A DNA stretch of 64,000 nucleotides from Globodera rostochiensis. Lineage: Eukaryota; Nematoda; Chromadorea; Rhabditida; Heteroderidae. This document shows positions 22,201-33,142 of the stretch, in pieces. Position 1 is the stretch's first letter, and each line of letters starts with the position of its first letter. A model generated the notes under the pieces. That model worked only from the letters and a program-made list of their open reading frames with translations. It had not been told where the DNA came from and searched no databases. The position numbers were made by a program, and so were the translations under genes. The stretch spans positions 761,105 to 825,104 of the forward strand of contig JAEVLN010000022.1 in assembly GCA_018350325.1 (NCBI GenBank). Reading direction: 5' to 3'.

Positions 22201-23393
22201 AGGTCAACCAGGAAAAGACGGATGATGGCTTATCGCCGTGGCTGGAAGCGTGCGCGCTAGGCCATTTAGACATCGGTGGGTGTTTTGAAAGTAAAATTAA
22301 AGAATATCAAAACATTTGATTTTCTCTACAAATATATCAATCGACTCCGGAACAGCTCGTTTCCCCCCCCCCCGACCGTTACTCCTCTCAGAGATGATCG
22401 AAACAATATTTTTTCCGACAAAATGAAAAATTATAAGCAATTTTTTTAAAAATAATTTTTAAAATACGGGGAGGGGTCCGACGGAGCCTACAGGCATCGT
22501 CGTGAAAATTATTTGAATAGGAAAACAAAAAATTTGAAAAAGGAAAATAAATTAAGAAATGCCTTACATTTGTACAGAATTTAATGCATAACCATTTTAT
22601 TAGCTTTAGTTTTTCGGATAAATGCCCAAAATGAGCAGAATTCGCAAAAAAATTTGTATTTTGAAAATTTCTTAACAAGGAGTAAAAACGGAAAATGCGC
22701 CCACTAAAATCGAAGATTTTTTGGAAAAATTGTTTAACAAAAATGCAGTAAAACCCAATGTCTTAACAAAAACAATAACTTTCTAAAATCTTTCGCGCCA
22801 ATCCGCCCATGAGTTGGCTGAGCCTTCAATATATTTTTGACATGAAATTAATTTCCATCGATATCAATTTTCTGAAATTTTTAATTGCAGTCAAATTGTT
22901 TGTGGAGAATGGCCAGGACATCGAAGTTGCGAATAACAAAGGTCTCACCGGTTTGATGTACGCATCTGTCAAAGGGCGGGTGGACGTTGTCCGCTTTTTG
23001 CTGTTAAAGGGCGCGAGCACTGCCCGGACTGACGCAGATGGTGTGGTGGGAATTGGAACTTGGCAAAAAATATTTTTTTTTGATAAAACGAAACAATAAA
23101 AAATTCTTTACTTGGTTATGCTTTGCTGCATAAAATTCTTGTTCGAGAATTCGGTTTCAGCACCAAAACAACCCTAGAGAAGTGTTTTTGGAAGGTTAAT
23201 AAAATCTTTTCGCCGGACCTTTTATTGTCGTGCCAACATTTTAGCCCAACTCTAGTGGGACTAATGGACGACGGCGACATAATTTCTAACAGAAACATTT
23301 TCTTTTTAAGGTAAAACGTCACGGGACAAAGCTATTGCAAAGGGACGCGTGGAAGTTGTGGGACTTCTGACTGAATCAGCCAACGGAAATTGA
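19267..23393 (+). CDS. Ankyrin-repeat gene 1 (array member)
   Basis: Exon 1 (MSIPTKSTNGGDITADQ), exon 2 (about 19364-19579; coiled coil SEELRLLRARIAQLERQQTM) and exon 3 (about 19664-19717) form a non-ankyrin N-terminus. Ankyrin exons of two kinds then alternate: type A, e.g. 19959-20091 (DLLYASIIGKENDVRFLLSK) and 22891-23040 (TGLMYASVKGRVDVVRFLL), and type B, e.g. 20190-20336 (FSPLFLAAGEGHLDVCKLLI), 20980-21125 and 22126-22277. The last exon (23311-23393) reads GKTSRDKAIAKGRVEVVGLL and stops. Most junctions fall after the first base of a codon. Exons near 20445 and 21609 (VKLFVENGQDIE then a Lys-rich stretch) run into stops, so either they are skipped, end a shorter isoform, or the gene is degenerate. 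The protein would be intracellular (no signal peptide seen). Function unknown; ankyrin repeats bind proteins. Confidence 0.65.
21291..21560. mobile_element. Inverted-repeat element inside ankyrin gene 1
   Basis: Left arm ATCCGAATATGACTTCCATT and right arm ATGGAAGTCAGATTTGGAT pair with a few mismatches across about 270 bp. It lies in an intron. A similar pattern is seen at 40960-41160. Confidence 0.55.
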
Positions 23394-23844
23394 ATTCGGA
23401 ACTGAGATAAAGAATGACATTTTGCTGTCTTTTCGACACTCGGACAATTTTCCGTTCTTTTCGACCTTGACCGAGCAACTCCTCAATCCCGCGGGATTGA
23501 TCTGACCCCAAACCAAATTGGGCAAAATTTTGAAGCTTTGGGCAATTTTCTTACCAAAATCAGTCAAATTTTAGAATTTTCTTGGCCTATCGGCACTGTC
23601 ACCAGTGGTGTAATCGATTTTCGATTCCGGGTTTCCGATAATTTTGGGGCGATTAATTTCCGGTACAGCGAATGAAAGAAATACTATTTTGTTCTTTTTG
23701 ACCTCGACCGAGCAATGTTTATTTATTTGAGGCTAAAGGAATTTTTAATTGTCACTATCTTTTAATCCGAAATATTGTTTGAAATAACATAATATTTTTT
23801 TATAAATTTGGATTGGCCGCATATTTTTTAAATAATTGTAGCTA
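23394..23844. other. Ankyrin-to-calpain spacer
   Basis: The first part (about 23400-23560) is a diverged copy of the linker at 32722-33142 and 45948-46367 (shared words GACCCCAAACCAAATTGGGC and CTTGACC.AG.AACTCCTCAATCC). The last 120 bp match the region upstream of every MIT exon copy and should include the calpain-7 promoter or 5' UTR. No gene seen. Confidence 0.55.
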
Positions 23845-26800
23845 ATGGAAGAACTGAACAAGTTTGCGCTGAGTGCAGTCGAATGCGATCGCCTGGGACA
23901 GACAGGGGAGGCCATTTTTTATTATAAGGTGGAGTTCACATGAATCTTGGTTTCTTCTACTGGGGACTTCACACATTTTTAACGATTGTGAATTGGGCTT
24001 GAGGGCAGTAGTTGTCCTTATGTTTCAAGCCCTGTTTTTGAAAACGAACGTGCACTCTTTGTTGTTGGGGTGCTTTTGGTATAAAGCAATGACTTTTTTA
24101 GAAAGCGGCGCACTGTACGATCTGTTTGATTGAGTCGGGAAAGCTTTCCGAGACGTACAAGCAGACAGTGGAAAAGTATTTGTTGCGGGCGCGGCTGCTC
24201 ATGCACAATAATGGCGTTAACGGTGAAAGATCCCCCCCCCCCAATAAATGTATTCATTTCAATTTAGAGGCGCCAGACAATTCACTTTCGGACGTCATTT
24301 TGACGGCACAAAAAATGATTGACACGGCACTTGGCCAAGACGAATTGGGCGAGGAGGCGGAGGCCGTCCAACTTTACGCAGAGACGGCAGAATTTTGCAT
24401 AGAAAAGGTCATTTTTTGCTTTGTTTTTGGTACTTCTGCTAATCCATTTTCTGAGTCCGCAAAATTCAGAGCAAATTGAATGATGAGAATTCGGTCAAAA
24501 TGCGAAATTTGGCGTTTTTGGCATTGGACAGAGCGGAAACTTTGAAGAACAAACTCGCGGGGAAGGGCACGGAACGGCTTTTGTTCGCTGGGCCGTCGGC
24601 TCCCAACCTGACGGATGAGGACGAGGACAACAACAACAGTTACAGTGCAAATTTTGTTCAAATAGAAAATGTTTTTTGCCATTTTAGCGATGTGTTTGCT
24701 TACCCTCCACTCGTCGGACGGTCCGTCTCCGTCCAATGCCGGCCGAATTGTGGCCAATGCTTCACCCCAACCAGCAGGCAAAACGCGTCGACGATGGTCC
24801 GAAGTGAGGGACAGCGGCAGCCGAAAAGCTGTCGAGAAGTTGGAGGAGGGCGAAGTGCGCGTTCTGTTCGCCACTTCACGGATAAACTCGCGCACTTACG
24901 TGCCCTTCATCGAGGAGAGCGACTTGAAGGAGCCCTTTGCTCTGTCCATCCCTTTCTCGTGGGTTTTCATCACATTTTGGGATAACATTTAATTTGAGAC
25001 AACAATTAGCCTTTGTTCAGTGACAAAGACGGCTTTTTGCCGCTGTCTGAAAAGCAAAAGAAAGTGCTTAAAGGCTGGCTTCGTCCGGATGAATTCATGG
25101 CCGATCCGAAGGTGATTGTGCGCATCGACTCGGGCACCATCAAACAGGTACCCTCCGCCCCCACTTTTATTATAATTAGAGCACCTGGACTGCTCGAGAT
25201 TGTTTGAGTAATTCCCTCCGGACTCTAATTAGCCGGTACAAAATAGTTATAATGTCGGTGGAAATATTTTATTGTTTTTGCAGACTGTCATCACGGATTG
25301 TTCTTTTGTTGCTTCGCTTGCTGTATGTGCCCGGTTTGAGAACAGATTTGGCACTCGGTTGATAACAAAGTGAATCAATCACACAATTTTTCTTCAACCA
25401 TACGATCAATATTTGTTTACTTTTTAGCATTATTTACCCACAAAACAAGAAGGGCGATCCAATACACAACCCATGCGGGAAGTACATGGTCAAATTGCAT
25501 ATCAACGGCATTTGGAGGAAGGTGAGTGAGTGTGTGTGTTCATCTACAATCCATTTATTTGTATTAGCCTCTCTCTTTCAGGTGATCATCGACGACCTTC
25601 TTCCGCTTGGCAACAACGGCGAATTGCTCTGCTCCCACAGTCAAAACAAAAACGAATTGTGGGTCTCACTGTTGGAGAAGGCGTACATGAAAGTGATGGG
25701 CGGTTACGACTTTCCAGGCTCCAATTCGGTTGACTCCTCACCAAAATTGGAGTGCTTTTAAAATTAACCAAAAACTTGCAGAGCATCGATTTGAACGCGT
25801 TGACTGGGTGGATTCCTGAACGCATTCCGATCAGACCAAAAGAGAGCGCTTTTGACGCGGACAAAACGTTTGAACGACTCTTTTTGCACTTTCATCAAGG
25901 CAAGGGCAACATTTTAAAGTTAAATGCCATCATAAAAATTGGTTTAAACATAATTGTTACATATAGGACACTGCTTGATTACGTTGGCCACAGGAAAAAT
26001 TGATGAAGTGGAAAGGGAACGGACCGGACTGGTGGACGCGCACGCTTATGCCGTTTTGGACCTTCGAAAAGTTGATGTCAGTTGTTGTTGGTGGTGCTGT
26101 TTCTTGTTCATGTTCATGTGCTGCCTCTATGCGCGACTTATTTCGTTTAGGGGAAGCGCCTTTTCTTGCTCAAAAATCCGTGGACCAATTTGCGGTGGAA
26201 GGGCCGCTTCTCCGAGAAGGACGTCACGTCATGGACGCCCGAAATGTGTGCCAAGTTGGACTACAACCCGAAGGATGCCCAACAGTTCGATGACGGCATC
26301 TTTTGGATTGACTACTCGTCCTATCTGTGCCTTCTTCGACGTGTTCTATGTGAATTGGAGTCCTGCCCTCTTCCATTCCGACACGCACTCCATTCGTCCG
26401 TTCATTTTCCATAAATTTGCGATTGTGCACTCTTTCAGCTCCTGGGATGCGGGCAAAGGGCCGGTCAAGGACCTGTACACAGTCGGGGAGAATCCGCAGT
26501 ACTTTCTGGAGCTGAACAATCGGCACGGCACGGCGTCTGTGTGGATACTGCTCAGTCGGCACATAACTGAAAAGGTGTGCTGTTTGGGCTTAACGAAATC
26601 CAAATCAATTCGAGCAAAGCGCTTTATGCCTTTTCGACGCTTTTTGATTTGTGTTAACGGATTTTGTTTAAGGACGACTTTGCTAACAACTGCGAATACA
26701 TCACGGTGATGGTGTACAAAAACGATGGGAAGCGCGTCTACTTGCCATGTGATTAAATAAATTAAAAAAAAAGATTGGGGAGGGGTTCAAATTGTGGGCT

Positions 26801-27853
26801 ATTTTTGTTGCTGAATGTTGTCACTGTTCGTGTCCCCGGGGATTGTATTTTGATCGGAGTATTCCACCGTCACTTTCACAATTTCAGTTGACCCGAAGCC
26901 GCTTCTGGAGGGCACTCGTATCAACAGGTGCCCCCGCCCATCTTTCTCAAAACATTGGCATAATTCTTTTTATTGTTCTAGCCCTCATTACCTTTGCCAA
27001 TTGATCATCCGTGAGCCCGGTGTGCAGCGCTTCACATTGGTTATTGCGCAAGTGAGGAGAAAGGGGGGGGGGAAGGAGTTCAGCGGTGAGTTGACGGGAA
27101 ATAAATGTTGTGCCTTTAGTATGAGAAGATGAAGACCATTTACTACAGCTTGAGGATTTATTCGAGCGTCGAATTCCGTTGTGGATCCATCCAAGTGCCA
27201 TACAAATTCCACAAGAAGGTGTTTGTTGTTGTTGATATTTTGGAATCCCGCTTTGTCGAGCAGTTGGGGCTCGTGCAATGTGCCAAATTTTAAGGAAACG
27301 GCGGAATGGCGCGGGCCAACAGCTGGAGGCTGTGGAAACGGGACGAGTCGAGAAACCTTCCAGTGAGTGTGGTTTTAGTACAAAATCTTTTACCATTTTT
27401 CATAATCTCAGAAACAACCCCCTCTTCCACCTCTCTCTCGAGGACTGGTAGTGACGATAATGCCATTTTGGTCGAACTGCGCGGGCCCAGGGAGTACAGC
27501 GTTGGGTTCGAAGTCGCTTTGGTGTGCCCTATCCGAATTGATCGCACATTTGAACGCCGTGACTCGGGACCGTTCAGGCAAGTGTGACGAGAATTGGTGC
27601 CACGTTCGGCTCTTTTGAAACCCCCGGGTATGGGAGGAAGTAAAAGCCATGCAGAGAGTTGGTGTTGTGCCGTGCCTACTCCGCGTTAATGTGCCCTTTT
27701 GTGTGCAGGCCTGGCTTCACCGCTCTCCAATTGGAAGGGCTGCCGGCCGGCACCTTTTCCATTCGTCCGATGACTTTCGTCGCGGGACAAGAGGGGCCAT
27801 TCATTCTCCGAGTCGACTGCTCGTGCAACTTCCAATTGAAGCGAGTTCAATGA
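23845..27853 (+). CDS. CAPN7: Calpain-7 (MIT-domain cysteine protease), near full length
   Basis: Exon 1 starts [20 protein letters not shown]; it and the next two exons form tandem MIT helices, which in calpain-7 bind ESCRT-III. The protease core follows: catalytic Cys in [15 protein letters not shown] (about 25284), [36 protein letters not shown], catalytic His in [11 protein letters not shown] (about 26035) and Asn in [17 protein letters not shown] (about 26165). C2-like domains follow ([88 protein letters not shown]) and end at LKRVQ. All three catalytic residues are present. Two introns use GC-AG (donors at 25900 and 27578). A one-base insertion near 27446 relative to the paralog at 42640-43082 puts a stop after LSLEDW, so the last domain is cut unless this is an assembly error. 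Confidence 0.88.
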
Positions 27854-28194
27854 ATGCGGCGCGTAATGTGATGGCCAATTTTGTAAATTCGTTTTTGCCA
27901 TTAATTACTCTCATTTTGTGTCTGTAATGTAATTTTGTCATTTTTAGTCCCTTACGCATATTTATTAGTTGTTCTCTAAGATGGCTCAAACTTGCATTTT
28001 ACAAATACCTCTCGAAACGCAAGAGGTTATAAGTTTTCTCTTTTTTTGTTTGCTTATTCATTTTTCTCCAGAGACAGGTTCAAAAAAGGCAAAACGAAAA
28101 AAAGATGATTTTACAAATATTGACTACGAATTAATACAATATTTTTTATAAATTTAAATTAGACGCATATTTATTTTCTAAATAATTGTAGCTA
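27854..28194. other. Calpain-7 3' flank and duplicated MIT upstream region
   Basis: Closely matched by 43083-43403 (shared CGAAACGCAAGAGGTTATAA and AGACAGGTTCAAAAAAGGCA). No gene seen. The final part repeats the sequence found upstream of the other MIT exon copies. Confidence 0.6.
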
Positions 28195-28404
28195 ATGGAA
28201 GAACTGAACAAGTTTGCGCTGAGTGCAGTCGAATGCGATCGCCTGGGACAGACTGATGAGGCCATTTTTTATTATAAGGTGTTTGATGTTCACATAAGTC
28301 TGCGGATTGGGCATTGAAACAGTTCCGTGTTTCGAAAACGAGTGTGAAATGCTTCTCCGCTCACATTCGGTCGAAAGGTAAAGCCATCGCCCTGAATATG
28401 AGGG
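28195..28404 (+). pseudogene. Orphan calpain-7 MIT exon plus a second candidate exon, copy B
   Basis: The exon at 28195-28278 reads [20 protein letters not shown] and ends in FYYK before a GT. About 40 bp later, after an AG, a short open segment SVSKTSVKCFSAHIRSKGKA ends at GGG|GTATGT near 28404. The same pair recurs at 43404-43617. This second segment is not part of calpain-7 as I know it. It may be an exon of a chimeric MIT gene reading into the ankyrin unit, or chance. Confidence 0.5.
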
Positions 28405-28790
28405 GTATGTACATTTGCTAAGTATCCTAGACTCCTTTTTATTCCAAAAAACTCTCCTATTGGATGCCCCAATCTCAGAATCAAAACTGCAGTTTTTCTT
28501 TCCCATCAATTGCTTCTATTGTCACAATTCTGGGTCAACATTTTGCTGGGAGCAAATTAAACATTCAAATTTATGATAAAAAAGAGATTAATTCCTAAAA
28601 GTGAATGTCCATCCCCCGTCTTTAGGTCAAAATTTGCCCAATGTAATGTCCATTCAAATACCTCTATAAAATAATCCCCAACTTTCAGTCTATAAATTGT
28701 AGGTAAGTTCATGCATCATTTATTTAAAAAAACTGCTCTTTAGAATCGAATATTTTAAAAATTTTCGCTTGTTTATAGTCAAAAATTAAT
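28405..28790 (+). repeat. MIT-to-ankyrin linker, copy B
   Basis: Same ordered blocks as 17349-17831, ending just before the MSI start codon at 28791. Confidence 0.7.
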
Positions 28791-31700
28791 ATGTCAATTT
28801 CGACCGGATCAACCAATGGAGGGGACATAACAGCTGATCAGGGTAAGCTCATCTGAAAATTCCTTTAATTTGAAGGAAAATTGCACTGAGATTTTTTGGA
28901 ATAATTCCGAGTTCAAAAATGGTTTAGGCCCCTTAGTCAGATTGGCATAGGCGCGCTTTTATTACTAAAATTATTGCATTAATTCGTTATTTAAATTCTG
29001 TGTTTTCGCCGCTTTTCCTTGCAGAAAGAGAAGGGCGATTGAAAGTGTGCAAATTGTTGATCGCCAAAGCCAACCAGATATCGAATAAGGGCGTTACGCC
29101 ATGGTTGGTAGCGTGCGGGAAAGGCCATTTGGACATCGGTCAGTTCAGCAGAATCAAAATTTTCAGAAAATTATATGTCAAACCGGTACCCCCATATTTG
29201 CGGCGCAGACATTTGCGGTCCGACTTTTACGGTCCGACATTTGCGGGCCAGACTTTTGCGGCCTCAGCCAAAATAGGACATTTGCGGTATGATATTTCGC
29301 CAAAATTTAAAAACATTAATTAGTAAGTCCATAATTGTTTTCACTTTATGTCTCAGTAAAACTCTTCGTTTTGATTAGTAACATTATCGTAGCGCAAAAT
29401 CAAGCACAAAGTTTCTTGCGTTTTTCACTTAGAACTCTTGTCGGATCAAGCTTGTAAGACCTGATTCTGTTTTTCTAGGATTCCTCTTCCAATTTTACTG
29501 CGGTGATAAATCTTTTTAAATTATTTGAAATACTTAAATGCCATTCCTCATTGCATTATAATCCTAGGTAGGTTTTAAAATAGTTGAGTCATGCATATTC
29601 CAATCATAGTGTGAAGCAAGAGTCAAGGAATGATATGTTTAATTAATGTTTTTGAATTTTGCGAAATGGTTGGCCGCAAATATAGTATCTTACGAGCGCT
29701 TGACTGCCGCTTCGCGGCAGCCAACCGCTCTTCGTTGTCTTTAATCTTTTTTTTGTTTAAATTTTTTCTGTTGCCTTGTCTCTTGACTTGTCTTGACTTG
29801 CATTGATTTTTGATTTTCCTTGACTCTTTCTTGACTTGAACCTTGACTTTTGCCTTGGCTCTTGATTGCCCTGACTCTTGCCTGGGCTTTTAACTTGCTT
29901 TGACTCTTGATTTACCTTGAGTCCTGACTTGACTCGTGATTGAATTTCGACTTGCTTTGATTCTTGACTTGCCTTGTGGGGGGTGGGTCAGCGGTGCCGA
30001 TAGGCGCCGCCGAAAATTTTTTTTTGTAATTTTCACTCAATTTTTGTTAAGAAATTTCATCAAAATTATAACGAAATTAAGCATTTTGCTTAGGAATTTA
30101 AAAAAAAATTACGTAAGAGTGGAAGAGTTCGGCGGCGCCTGTCGGCGCCGCCGGGGATATTTTTTAAACATATGAATTTGTTAAGAAAATGAAAGCAAAA
30201 ATTCAAGAATATATGATTAGTTATTTCAAAAATTCTTTTTTTGTGCGCATTCTAGTTTAAAAATATTTGAAAATCATTAAAAATGTTCCGTTAATGGGGG
30301 ATAGAATGTGAAGGCCGAAGAAAGGCTAAAAAAATGATCGCACTGAAGCGAGTTCGAACCCAAAACACAACATAGAAAAGACAAAACACTGACAAATGAA
30401 CTATCAGTTTACAGGGGCGACACATGTAAAAAAAATTGAAATTTTGTCAAAAAGTTGGCAAGACCCACTGCCCATCCTCAGGGGCGTAGCCAGAAAAAAA
30501 TTTCGGAGGGGGGAATAGATCCATCTGAGCGCGGCGCTCAGATGGCAATCCCATTTGAGCGCCAGGAACGGCCCGGCGGTGCCGATAGGCGCCGCCGGGA
30601 AAAATTTTTTGATTTTTGATGGCAATTTGTTAAGAAAATTGATCAAAAAGTTGTAAAAGTGCAAAACAAAAGGGTCCCCCCTCTTGTTTTTTTTTCTTCA
30701 AATTTCATTTCGGGGGGGGGGGGGAATTCCCCTGATTCCCCCCCCCCCCCCCCTGGATACGCCAGTGCCCATCCTTGCCAAAAATTAAAACACCGGGATC
30801 TCCGACTTTCGAAATTATTTCCGAAAAACAATTCATTTTTGTCGAACGAAAATCGAAGGGAAAAAACGTCGAAAATCGAAATTTCGATACCTCTTTCTTG
30901 TTTAGAGGCTTGCTTCTCTCGATTTTAAAAATATTTAATTTTTAAGTATTATGAAAAAAATCCCGTTACAAATTACTGGAGTTTTCCATTATTGACGAAA
31001 TTGGATTTTTGTTAATTTTCCATTATTATGATGAAAGTTGTTTACAAAAAAAAGAATGAAGCAGAAACAACGGCGGTGGAAGAAACACTAACGCTTCTTT
31101 GCCTATTTTTATCTATTATTTCACACAAAAAAGCAGATGTTTTTTTCTATCACTGTCTATTTTGTTGTTTTCCTGTCTCCTCAAAAGTTTTCGTGTCAAT
31201 AAAAAATCAAAAATAATTCATAAAATATACGTACGGACGCGACTGACTTAGTATGGGTTAAGATTTTGGCTGAGGCCGCAAAAGTCTGGACCGCAAATGT
31301 CTGGACACGGTCAAACCAGGGACGTAGCCAACCAGGTCCCCTCCCCGATAAAAATTTTTTTATCTTAGCGAAAAAAGAAATTTTCTAAAATTCCACTGGA
31401 CCGGCAAAATATGCACAAAGTCATTTCAAAATGGAACTCCCCCCGTCCGTCGGTTTTTCTGAAATTTTTAATTACAGTCAAACACTTTGTGAATGAACGC
31501 CAGGACATCGAAGTTTCGGATATACACGGTTGCACCGGTTTGATGTACGCATCACGCACAGGGAAGCTGGACGTTGTGCGCTTTTTGCTGTCGATAGGCG
31601 CGAGCGTTGATCAGACCATTAAGCATGGTGAGGGAATTTTAACAGAAAATTCGGTTGGGATTACTAATATTTATTGGCACTTCTAAAAAGTCTTTCAGAT

Positions 31701-32721
31701 TTTACGGCGCTTCTCTGGGCGGCAAGTCGTGGTCATTTGGATGTCTGCAGGGAGTTGATGGCCAACGGCGCTAATACCAACCTTAAGACGCGTGACGGTG
31801 GAACACCAGGGCTGATAGCGTGCGCATTTGGCCATTTGGACATTGGTGGGTGTTTTGAAAGTCAAATTAAACAATATCAAAACATTTGATTTTCACTACA
31901 AATTAATATCAATCGACTCCTCCCGTCGAGTTGAGTACGAATACGCCAAAACAAAACATTTTTGTTGGACTATGAAGTAAGTTATAAGTAAATTTCCCTA
32001 AACAATAGTGGGGAGCCCTTGTCTCCAAACTTACTTATGGATTTGTAAATTGTAGAACCCGGACTACTTAAAGTCCTTTTTCCTACCATTCAAAAATTTA
32101 AACCGATTCAAAAGCCGCTTTAAATTTTCAACAAAATTTTTTGCGGATTTACTCAGCGCGACGAAAGGAGACGAATGATCATTAATTGTAACCCCAACTC
32201 TCCAAACTTTGTATTGTAATGGATGAGTTGGGGGAGCCCTCGATTAATATATAATATTATTTGACATGAAATTAAATTCCATCGGGATCAATTTTTGAAT
32301 GCAGTCAAACTCTTTGTGGAGGAAACCGGCTGGGACATCGAAGTTTCGGATAACGAAAGTCGCACCGGTTTGATGTACGCATCTGGCAAAGGGCAGGTGG
32401 ACGTTGTCCGCTATTTGCTGTCGAAAGGCGCGAGCATTGATCGTATCGATACCAGTGGTTGTGGGGGGAATCGGAGCTCGGCAAATTTTTTCTGACAAAA
32501 CGAAACAAAAAACACTTGTTCTGATTTACGAAACGAAACGCCTAAAAACTAGTAAAAATGAAACCCCAACTTTGGAGGGACTAATAGACGACGACGGCGA
32601 CATAATTTCTAACAGAACATTTTCCATTTTCTTTTAAGGCAAAACGGCACTGGCCAAAGCTATTGCAGAGGGACGCGTGGAAGTTGTGGAACTTCTGACT
32701 AAATCAGCCATCAAAAATTGA
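28791..32721 (+). CDS. Ankyrin-repeat gene 2 (short, interrupted by a 2.1-kb insertion)
   Basis: Exon 1 (MSISTGSTNGGDITADQ) is present, but the coiled-coil exon 2 and exon 3 found in genes 1, 3 and 5 are missing. The ankyrin exons are: type B 29001-29138 (VFSPLFLAEREGRLKVCKLL), type A 31476-31626 (HGCTGLMYASRTGKLDVVRF), type B 31700-31846 (FTALLWAASRGHLDVCRELM), type A 32305-32450, and the terminal exon 32639-32721 (GKTALAKAIAEGRVEVVELL). A three-residue loss in the first type B repeat (KANQISNKG versus KGANANQKSNKG in gene 4) spoils the ankyrin loop. A mobile element at 29185-31309 sits in the intron after it. The sister copy is gene 4 (43830-45947). Confidence 0.6.
29695..29732. other. GC-rich hairpin resembling the Helitron 3' hairpin
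   Basis: Outer arms GAGCG/CGCTC and inner arms CTGCCGC/GCGGCAG around a TTC loop. Its layout is like the hairpin at 52561-52589 (also next to GAGCG), so a remnant of a related Helitron end may lie inside the larger insertion. Confidence 0.45.
29760..29985. repeat. Degenerate TTGACTTGCC/TTGACTC simple repeat
   Basis: Irregular runs of CTTGACTTG, CTTGACTC and TTGCCTTG words for about 220 bp. Low complexity; no coding sense. Confidence 0.85.
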
Positions 32722-33142
32722 ATTCGGAACGTTGAGAAGAGAGAATGAACGGCATTATTTTTTGGCTTGGAAATTGTTGTTTTAGACATAATTGGATACA
32801 TTGTCGCATTCATATTCCAAGCTCAGACTTTTCGGACTTGGGCATTTCCGTTCTTTTCGATCTTGACCAAGGAACTCCTCAATCCTGCGGTATTGATTTT
32901 GACCCCAAACCAAATTGGGCAGAATTCTGCTGTTTTTGGGCAACTTGCTTACCAAAGCCAATAAAACTTCAGAAAATAAAAATTGAGGTTTTAAAACGGT
33001 TTTTGTCGGTTGACATTTTTAAAAAGCAAAAAATGACTTTACGCGGGCGCGCTAACAAACACCGAAGCCACTTAATACCAAAAATGTCAAAGCCAGAAAT
33101 GTCAAAAAAAACAAATAAATTTTTAGGCGTAGAATCCGAAAG
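32722..33142 (+). repeat. Ankyrin-to-calpain linker, copy 1
   Basis: Almost identical to 45948-46367. It holds an open frame from 32745 (MNGIIFWLGNCCFRHNWIHC) that runs on into the calpain fragment in the wrong frame, so it is not a genuine calpain leader. The linker joins the calpain sequence exactly at the 5' edge of the LLKNPW exon, replacing its intron. Confidence 0.6.

Larger units (their letters stand above)
29185..31309. mobile_element. 2.1-kb foldback-type insertion with 8-bp target duplication
   Basis: The 8-base word GTCAAACC flanks both sides (29177-29184, 31310-31317), while the paralogous intron near 44277 has it once, next to the same flanks (ATAT and AGGGACGTAGCC). This fixes the borders. 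The ends carry repeated 'CAGACATTTGCGGTCC' and 'GACTTTTGCGGCC' words in opposite orientation; TTTTGGCTGAGGCCGCAAAA near the right end is matched inverted near 29252-29277. Inside are a simple repeat (29760-29985), a GC hairpin (29695-29732) and three 'GGTGCCGATAGGCGCCGCCG'-like words (29991, 30131, 30578). No transposase is recognised. Confidence 0.8.

Noticed and set aside
24374..24895. 173-residue minus-strand frame inside calpain-7
   Set aside because: Shadow of plus-strand calpain exons.
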